Shown piece after piece: positions 57,454 through 64,000 of a stretch of DNA of 64,000 bases. Under the pieces are notes generated by a model. That model was not told the origin of the DNA. It saw only the letters and a program-made list of their open reading frames with translations, and made no database searches. The translations under genes were made by a program, and so were the position numbers. This DNA is from Candidatus Avimonas faecium (GTDB lineage Bacteria > Bacillota > Clostridia > Oscillospirales > Acutalibacteraceae). The stretch's first letter is position 1. Every line of letters starts with the position of its first letter. The stretch is from assembly GCA_904419005.1 (NCBI GenBank), contig CAJFQI010000002.1, positions 1 to 64,000 of the forward strand, written 5' to 3'.

Positions 57454-58617
57454 TTACTCCGGAAGGGCGGATTCGTCCGGATCGGTATAGACGATCTCGT
57501 AGCCGGTGCAGTTTTCCAGCACATAGCCCATAAAGCCCTGCGCCGCTTCCTGCCCGATATAAAAGGCCTTGCCGGTATCAAGGATATTGGTGGTGAGATA
57601 CCCATCCTCGGTAATCCCCAGGCTGATGTTCGTATACCCCAGGAGGGGGATATCAACGCTGACGCTCATGGCGTCTAGGAACGTATTCGCGTCGGACCAG
57701 ACGTTGGGCAGGCCGGTGTCCGCCAGCAGCCACTCCCAAACGGCTTCGTCCGGAAGGTCGGGAAACTCGATCTGTGCGTATTGGCCGCCTGCCTTGCGCT
57801 CGTTGTACCAGGCGGAACCCAGGGACAGGGTTTCCCGCAGGTTCAGGTCGTCGATCAGCTGCCCCAGCGTTTCCGGGCGGTAGAGGCTGTTGCGGTAGAC
57901 GTAAAAGGCGGTTTCCCCCTCAAACCGGACAGCGACTGCGCAGGCGTCCGCGATCCCCTGTATGCGGTGGACGGCGCCGGGCATGGTGTGGGTTTCCCCG
58001 GTGTAGTTATCCTGGCCGGACAACACCGCGTCCCCGAGCTTTTCGCCTACCTGGCCGGCCTCAAGCTGCGCTGTTGTCCCGTCGTAGGAGGCCCCGCCAA
58101 AGGGCAGGTGGATGTACTGCTCGCTGATTCCCAGTTCCTCCCAGTGCGGGAGGGGAGCGGTGTTCGGCTCGGAGGCGGTGGAAGCGGGCGCCTGCTTGAT
58201 CGGCCATCGGGAGGCGGCCAGATGCCGCAGGAGGATCGTCCCGCCGAGGACAACCAGGCACAGGCAGGCCGCCAGAGCGCCCCAGCGCAGGAGGCGGTGC
58301 TTTTTCCGCCGAGCAAGGCCGCCAGGAGGCGCTTTGCCGTCCGGCGGCACCGTCCGCCGCCTGGCCGCTCCCGTTTGCTCAGCCGGGCTTTCCGCCGTAT
58401 CCGGCAATCCCGCTTCCACAAGGTAGCGGCCGGCGATGCCGCCGACCGCCGTCAGAAGGCGTTCGGCTCCTTTCTTCTTTCCTGTGTCCGCCGGATGGGA
58501 CGTGTCCACCGGGGATGCAGGCCCTCCAGCCGGCGCGGGCCGCTCCGCCGTATCCTGCCGTCCGGTTTGGGCCTGCGGGCGGCTGCCGGAGTCTTTGCGA
58601 TTGGGCCAGTCCTTCAT
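57454..58617 (-). CDS. Single-TM protein paired with ECF sigma factor (anti-sigma-like, unknown family)
   Basis: Hydrophilic N-terminus, one TM (LLRWGALAACLCLVVLGGTILL), extracytoplasmic C-terminus; overlaps the sigma gene by 4 nt. Confidence 0.6.
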   Translation of the reverse strand: MKDWPNRKDSGSRPQAQTGRQDTAERPAPAGGPASPVDTSHPADTGKKKGAERLLTAVGGIAGRYLVEAGLPDTAESPAEQTGAARRRTVPPDGKAPPGGLARRKKHRLLRWGALAACLCLVVLGGTILLRHLAASRWPIKQAPASTASEPNTAPLPHWEELGISEQYIHLPFGGASYDGTTAQLEAGQVGEKLGDAVLSGQDNYTGETHTMPGAVHRIQGIADACAVAVRFEGETAFYVYRNSLYRPETLGQLIDDLNLRETLSLGSAWYNERKAGGQYAQIEFPDLPDEAVWEWLLADTGLPNVWSDANTFLDAMSVSVDIPLLGYTNISLGITEDGYLTTNILDTGKAFYIGQEAAQGFMGYVLENCTGYEIVYTDPDESALPE

Positions 58618-59174
58618 ACGGAAATCCCTTCTTCCTCCAAATAGGCTTTGAGCTGTTTGCGCAGGCGGAAAAGCTGCGATTTCAGCCGGCTTTCGGGGAT
58701 ACCTTCAGCCTCTGCCAGCTTTGCCAGTGGCTGAAGGTACCAATATCGGCGGACAAAGAGACGACGCTTTTTGAGCGGTAGGCCGGCCAGAAACCCGTTG
58801 AGCGCCTCCGCCAGCACGCGCTGCTCGGCCATAGCTTCCGTACCGCGCCTGTCGGGCAGGCAGTCTTCCAGCTCATTCAGGGCCAGAGGGACCTGCCCGC
58901 CGCCCCGGCGCTGTGTGCCGGCCTGGCGGCGCCGGTTGAGCGCCAGATTGCGCGTGATCCGGCCAAGATAGGTCGACAATTGCGCAGGCCTGGCCGGAGG
59001 AATTGCCTCCCACGCGCGCAGCAGGGAGGTGTTGACGCATTCCTCGGCGTCCTCCCGGCTGTCAAGGATCGCGTAGGCAATGGCGCGGCAGTAGCCGGCG
59101 TACTTTTTTTGGCTTTCCGCTATCGCGTTTTCGGAGCGCTCCCAGTACAATTCCACAATCTGCCGGTCATCCAT
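58614..59174 (-). CDS. ECF-type RNA polymerase sigma factor
   Basis: MDDRQIVELYWERSENAIAESQKKYAGYCRAIAYAILDSREDAEECVN; GRITRNLALNRRR; sigma-4 at C-terminus. Confidence 0.88.
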   Translation of the reverse strand: MDDRQIVELYWERSENAIAESQKKYAGYCRAIAYAILDSREDAEECVNTSLLRAWEAIPPARPAQLSTYLGRITRNLALNRRRQAGTQRRGGGQVPLALNELEDCLPDRRGTEAMAEQRVLAEALNGFLAGLPLKKRRLFVRRYWYLQPLAKLAEAEGIPESRLKSQLFRLRKQLKAYLEEEGISV

Positions 59175-59481
59175 GCCGCCGCCTCCCCGGATGTTGATAA
59201 GGCCTTTCATTAGTATACACCCCAAAAGCAGGGTTTGGTTGCACGGACATTCCACTTTTTGATGTACAACCGGATGCAGCGGCTGCCTCATGCCGTAGCG
59301 GGGATCAGGCTTGGGAGCTCTGGCGCGAGGATGTCCAAGAAAAAAGGAGGGTTCGGTTTTCGCTGGACAAAAGGGAGCGCCGCGAAATTCCCGAATTTTG
59401 CGGCGCTCCCTGAAAAAACTTGCAGGCCATAGACGGCGGCCCGTATTTATCGTTTGAACGACCTGAAATCATCAGCCGAAA

Positions 59482-60441
59482 CTATTCCTCGATCCGCCCG
59501 GCCTCCTTGAGGAGGCGAAGGCTGCGGATGGCGTCGTTGATCGGCCACCAGAGGCCGCCGGCGTCCATCTCCGACATCCGCTGTTCGCACTCAGCCTCCT
59601 GGCAGCGCAGCCCGTCTTGGTTCCAGCTTTGCCCGTGACTCAGCCGGTCGACCATCTGGTCCAGTTCCTCCTGGCTGGGAGGATCATCGTTGGGGGCGCC
59701 GCTGTCAATCCGGCGCTGGATGTCGTCACGCACATGGGGATAAGGGGAAGCCATCAGCAGCTCCAGCAGCTGGTCGTTCAGCCGCTGGCATTCCTCGTGG
59801 CTCCGGAGACCATATCTGCCCAACAGGCAGATTAGGTGCTGCCAGTCGTTGGCCTCCATTGAATGCTCGACATCGTATTCCGCTGCCTTCAGAAAAACGG
59901 GAAGCTGCGGTAGGAAGGAAATCCGGTAATCAATAATCCGCAGCATCTTTTGGTACATCGGCGAGTCTTTGTCATAATACTGGAGGATGAAATTGATCAG
60001 GCTGGCGTTGCAGTAGGCCTCCGGCGGCCAGACATCCTGGAACCGCGGCCGGTGGGGAAAATGATACCAGAGCTGGCATGGGTACTCGTTGTTTGAGGGA
60101 ATCGCCCAGTAGCATCCCTTGTCCGTCACATATTCGCAGTTTTCCAAATACCGCATGATGTCTTGGATCATCGGGTGATTTTTGGAGCCGCAGCCGACCT
60201 CCTGCAAAATTTCCCAAGCCATAAACGTGGGGAACGGGGAAGAGTTGGGGTTCATATTGTCCGGTTCCAGCCCGTGGCCGAAGCCGCCGTCGGAGTTCTG
60301 ATATACCCTTAAAGCGTCCGCCACCGCCTCCCGGCTGCCGTTTTCAAACCAGTACTGCCAGCGGGTGATATCCAAATGCCGGGCAAACAGGTATACCCAA
60401 TGCCGGATGCGCTGGAATTCCTCCTTGCTGAGCCGTTTCAT
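59482..60441 (-). CDS. Prenyltransferase/squalene-oxidase-repeat-like hypothetical protein
   Basis: LRVYQNSDGGFGHGLEPD. Confidence 0.6.
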   Translation of the reverse strand: MKRLSKEEFQRIRHWVYLFARHLDITRWQYWFENGSREAVADALRVYQNSDGGFGHGLEPDNMNPNSSPFPTFMAWEILQEVGCGSKNHPMIQDIMRYLENCEYVTDKGCYWAIPSNNEYPCQLWYHFPHRPRFQDVWPPEAYCNASLINFILQYYDKDSPMYQKMLRIIDYRISFLPQLPVFLKAAEYDVEHSMEANDWQHLICLLGRYGLRSHEECQRLNDQLLELLMASPYPHVRDDIQRRIDSGAPNDDPPSQEELDQMVDRLSHGQSWNQDGLRCQEAECEQRMSEMDAGGLWWPINDAIRSLRLLKEAGRIEE

Positions 60442-60481
60442 AGAGATGCCTGCCTTTCTACTGGTGTTGTCTGTGCTTTTC

Positions 60482-60510
60482 AGTATAGAAGAGAGGAAAA
60501 TAGATGTCAA
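60482..60510 (-). promoter_or_regulatory. Promoter of the above gene
   Basis: Minus strand TTGACA-N17-TATACT, near consensus. Confidence 0.8.
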
Positions 60511-60606
60511 TAGAAATAAAAAATTATCATTATTTAGCAAAAAATTCAGAAATGCTTTTCGCCGAAACACGGGGGACCTTTTACTTCCGCTTCCCACTGA
60601 AAGCAG

Positions 60607-60652
60607 AAAAGGAGGAGGGGATGCCAACACGTTCGCATCCCCTCCTCCTTTT
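60607..60652. terminator. Bidirectional terminator, end of V-ATPase operon
   Basis: AAAAGGAGGAGGGGATGC...GCATCCCCTCCTCCTTTT. Confidence 0.85.
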
Positions 60653-60655
60653 CTG

Positions 60656-61279
60656 TTAAGCCTTCTGCTTCGTTTCCTTTTGCGCCTTGATGACCTTCAT
60701 CCGGGAAAAATCCTCCCGCTCTTTTTCCTCAAGCGAATCGGTGATGTATTTGACCGTGCTTGTGTACCGGGGGATGATGATATTTTTCAGCGCATTGGCC
60801 CGCTTTTGTGTCTTGTTGACGGCGGTCGCCAAGCGATAGACGCTGTTTTCCACCTCAGCCAGCTCCGCGGTGAGCTTTTTCACCCGGTCAAATTTGATGT
60901 ACGCCTCATCAACCAGGGAGCTGGAAAACATGAAGCCATAGGAAAGATCCACCGGCTCGGCGTCAAGGGATACCAAGGGAATTTCCACCCCCATGACGCT
61001 GCGGGTCGTGAGGGACAGGCCGTCTTCAATCGGCACCGATGCGGCGATGTCGCTGCAAATGCCATGTGCGACGTTGGCCCGCTGCAGCGCGAGATACGCC
61101 TGCTCGTAGCAGGCGTCTATCTGGGACTGGATAGACTCCGCCCGCTCAATGAGCGCCATCATTTCCCGGACGATAATGTTGCGCTTGCGGTCAAGCAGCT
61201 CAAAGCCGACCTTGGCCAGATTCAGCGTCTTTTTTACGTTGATCAGATTCCCTTTGGTGGGGAACACCTGTTCCGCCAA
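60656..61279 (-). CDS. V-type ATP synthase subunit D
   Basis: PTKGNLINVKKTLNLAKVGFELLDRKRNIIVREMM; RRANAL-like KRANALKNIIIPRY. Confidence 0.95.
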   Translation of the reverse strand: MAEQVFPTKGNLINVKKTLNLAKVGFELLDRKRNIIVREMMALIERAESIQSQIDACYEQAYLALQRANVAHGICSDIAASVPIEDGLSLTTRSVMGVEIPLVSLDAEPVDLSYGFMFSSSLVDEAYIKFDRVKKLTAELAEVENSVYRLATAVNKTQKRANALKNIIIPRYTSTVKYITDSLEEKEREDFSRMKVIKAQKETKQKA

Positions 61280-61324
61280 GGGTCGTCACCACACTTTCCT
61301 AAGGATGAAAACGCCGGATCCCGT

Positions 61325-62734
61325 TTAACCGGCGGCCGGCGCGGCCGGCGGTTCCGCCTGTTCCGGGTGGTAGTGCTCCGCAAGCGTCTGGTCGTCAATA
61401 CGGTCAAGCTCTTCCCTGGGCAGGGTGGACAGCAGCTTCCATCCGAGATCCAAGGTCTGGTCAATGGAGCGGCTCTCGTTGACCCCTTGGTTGATGAACT
61501 GTTGGTCAAACATCTGCCCGAACTGCAGCAGCTTTTTATCGTTGGGCGACAATTCCTCCTCGCCGATAACCGAAGCGAGGGAGCGCGCGTCCTGCACACG
61601 GGCACAGCAGGCGAACAGCTGGTTGGATACTGCGGCGTGGTCGGCGCGGGTAAAGCCCTCGCCAATGCCGTCCTTCATTAGGCGGGACAGGGAGAGGAGG
61701 GCCGATACCGGCGGGTAAATGCCGCTGGTATCCAGCGAGCGGTCGAGCACGATCTGGCCTTCGGTGATATAGCCGGTCAGGTCGGGCACCGGGTGGGTGA
61801 TGTCGTCGTTCGGCATGGTCAAAATCGGGATCTGGGTCACGGAGCCCTTGCTCCCCTTGATCATCCCGGCCCGTTCGTACAGGGAGGCCAGGTCGGAATA
61901 CAGGTAGCCGGGATACCCTTTCCGCCCGGGGATTTCCCCCTTGGAGGAGGAGAATTCGCGCAGCGCCTCGGCGTAGGAGGTCATATCGGTCATGATGACC
62001 AGGATATGCATCCCCCGGTCAAATGCGAGGTATTCCGCCGCGGTCAGCGCGCAGCGGGGGGTCAGGATCCGTTCGACGATCGGGTCGTTGGACAGGTTTA
62101 GGAACATGGCCACCCGGCTGAGCACGCCGCTTTCCTCAAAAACACGGCGGAAATAATCGGCTACGTCATTGGTCACGCCCATAGCGGCGAAGACGATGGC
62201 AAAATCCCCGCCTTCCTGGTCGGAAATCTTGGCCTGCCGGACGATCTGGGCCGCCAGCTCGTTATGCTTCATGCCGGAGCCGGAAAAGATCGGCAGCTTC
62301 TGGCCGCGGATCAGGGTCATCAGGCAGTCAATTGAGGAGATGCCGGTTTCAATGAAGTTGCGGGGATAGACGCGGGAAACCGGGTTGATGGCCGAGCCGT
62401 TGACATCCCGCCGCACTTCGGGGAAGATATCGCCCAGCCCGTCCGCCGGGCGGCCGACGCCGTTGAAGATCCGGCCGAGCAGCTCGGGGGACAGCGGCAT
62501 TTCAACCGGACGGCCGAGCAGGCGGGTGCGGGTATTGGATAGGGAGATGCCGTTGGTTCCCTCAAACACCTGGATTACCGCCCGTTCCCCCTCCAGCTGT
62601 ACGACACGCCCGTAACGGGTGGTGCCATCGTCCAACTCTATCGTGACGGTTTCCTCAAACGAAGCGTCTTTTACGCCGTCGATCACGACCAGGGAGCCGT
62701 TGATTTCCTTCACGCCTCTGTATTCAATAATCAT
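61325..62734 (-). CDS. V-type ATP synthase subunit B
   Basis: [61 protein letters not shown]. Confidence 0.97.
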   Translation of the reverse strand: MIIEYRGVKEINGSLVVIDGVKDASFEETVTIELDDGTTRYGRVVQLEGERAVIQVFEGTNGISLSNTRTRLLGRPVEMPLSPELLGRIFNGVGRPADGLGDIFPEVRRDVNGSAINPVSRVYPRNFIETGISSIDCLMTLIRGQKLPIFSGSGMKHNELAAQIVRQAKISDQEGGDFAIVFAAMGVTNDVADYFRRVFEESGVLSRVAMFLNLSNDPIVERILTPRCALTAAEYLAFDRGMHILVIMTDMTSYAEALREFSSSKGEIPGRKGYPGYLYSDLASLYERAGMIKGSKGSVTQIPILTMPNDDITHPVPDLTGYITEGQIVLDRSLDTSGIYPPVSALLSLSRLMKDGIGEGFTRADHAAVSNQLFACCARVQDARSLASVIGEEELSPNDKKLLQFGQMFDQQFINQGVNESRSIDQTLDLGWKLLSTLPREELDRIDDQTLAEHYHPEQAEPPAAPAAG

Positions 62735-62802
62735 TCGTCAGTCATCCCTTTCCCATGCCCGTGCTGCGGCCGGCTCCGCCCGCGGCGTTGCCGGCAGGGC
62801 TT

Positions 62803-64000
62803 CTATTGCCCCAGCTTCTGCATCGTTTCGTCGATTTTCTGCATATAGCCGTCCAGCAGCTCCAGCTGGTCGTTCGGTACGTCGTATTTCATGCGGGAAA
62901 CCTCGTCAAACAGACCGGTCGCAGTGAGCCGGGACAGCGGGATTGCCCGTGCAACCAGCGCCTGCGCGGCGTTGTACAGGTGCAGGATGACCCGCATCAT
63001 CTTCAGCTGCTTTTCCATCGGGACGTAGGTGTCGTCCTGATGGTAGGCGTTCTGCTGCAAGAAGCCGTTCCGGATCACCCGCGCGATCTCAATCACGAGC
63101 TTCTGGTCGTCCGGCAGCACGTCGGCGCCGATCAGCTTGACGATCTCCATCAGCTTATTTTCTTCCTGCAAAAGCTGGGCAATCTGCGCACGGCAGGCGA
63201 TGAAATCCTCCCCCACATTTTTTTCATACCAGGCCGCCAGGTCGCCCAGATATTCGCTGTAGCTGGTCGTCCAGTTGATGGCGGGATAGTGGCGGGCGTA
63301 GGCCAGGGATTTGTCCAGCGCCCAGAAGCAGCGGGTAAAGCGCTTGGTGTTCTGGGTGACCGGCTCCGAAAAGTCGTTGCCCTGGGGGGAGACCGCGCCG
63401 ATGATGGTGACGCTGCCCTCCGCCCCGCCCAGGGAACGGATCAGCCCGGCCCGTTCGTAAAACTGGGATAGGCGGGAGGGGAGATAGGCCGGGAAGCCTT
63501 CCTCCGCGGGCATTTCCTCCAAACGGCCGGAAATTTCACGGAGCGCCTCCGCCCAGCGGGAGGTGGAATCGGCCATGATCGCGACGTGGTAGCCCATATC
63601 GCGGTAATACTCTGCCAGGGTGATGCCGGTATAAATGGACGCTTCGCGGGCGGCCACCGGCATATTTGAGGTGTTGGCGATCAGCGTGGTGCGGTCGGTC
63701 ATCGGCCGGCCGGATTTCGGGTCAACCAAGCCGGTAAATTCTTCAAGCACCTGGGACATCTCGTTTCCGCGTTCGCCGCAGCCGATGTATACGATGATGT
63801 CGGCATCGCACCACTTGGCCAGCTGATGCTGGGTCATGGTTTTGCCGGTGCCGAACCCGCCGGGGATCGCGGCGGTGCCGCCCTTGGCGACCGGGAACAG
63901 CGAGTCAATCACCCGTTGGCCGGTAATCAAAGGCGCATTGGCGTACAGCCGCTCGGCGACCGGGCGGGGGGTGCGGATCGGCCATTTCTGGCATAGGGAG
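62803..64000 (-). CDS. V-type ATP synthase subunit A, truncated at window end
   Basis: [55 protein letters not shown]; frame stays open to 64000 ([24 protein letters not shown]). Confidence 0.97.
   Translation of the reverse strand, partial: SLCQKWPIRTPRPVAERLYANAPLITGQRVIDSLFPVAKGGTAAIPGGFGTGKTMTQHQLAKWCDADIIVYIGCGERGNEMSQVLEEFTGLVDPKSGRPMTDRTTLIANTSNMPVAAREASIYTGITLAEYYRDMGYHVAIMADSTSRWAEALREISGRLEEMPAEEGFPAYLPSRLSQFYERAGLIRSLGGAEGSVTIIGAVSPQGNDFSEPVTQNTKRFTRCFWALDKSLAYARHYPAINWTTSYSEYLGDLAAWYEKNVGEDFIACRAQIAQLLQEENKLMEIVKLIGADVLPDDQKLVIEIARVIRNGFLQQNAYHQDDTYVPMEKQLKMMRVILHLYNAAQALVARAIPLSRLTATGLFDEVSRMKYDVPNDQLELLDGYMQKIDETMQKLGQ

Overview
GC-rich (about 60% by eye) chromosomal window that reads as core Firmicutes/Clostridia sequence; the taxon is inferred from gene content only. 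I see no prophage, CRISPR array, intact transposon or classical defence island. The + strand carries: a partial S41 protease, tmk, folate and DJ-1 genes, mltG, galK, oadG-oadB, pcrA, a Cys-rich protein, a uracil-type permease, pdaA, lemA/TPM, a CDF transporter, a RimK-like ligase, rpmE, dgt-dnaG-rpoD, miaB-ylbF-mutS-mutL-miaA, and a ylmE-sepF-ylmH-divIVA-lspA-rluD cell-division cluster. The - strand carries: apgM, a hydantoinase-A-like gene, an MFS gene, a GNAT gene, two tRNA-Ser genes, a DUF4364 gene, a patatin gene, a DAHP synthase, an ECF sigma/membrane-protein pair, and V-ATPase D, B and partial A. The most interesting signals are regulatory: (1) a Tyr-codon leader peptide plus intrinsic terminator ahead of DAHP synthase, resembling a tyrosine attenuator; (2) two near-identical palindromic operator-like repeats 33 bp apart, flanking the -35 and covering the -10 of the uracil-permease promoter, followed by a hairpin at the predicted transcript 5' end; (3) a protein with about 31 Cys, with a possible sigma-K-like promoter; (4) a promoter architecture (CGGAGGATCCG just upstream of the -10) shared by galK and the DUF4364 gene; (5) several large perfect palindromes or hairpins in intergenic DNA. 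All calls were made by reading sequence; no database search or folding program was run.
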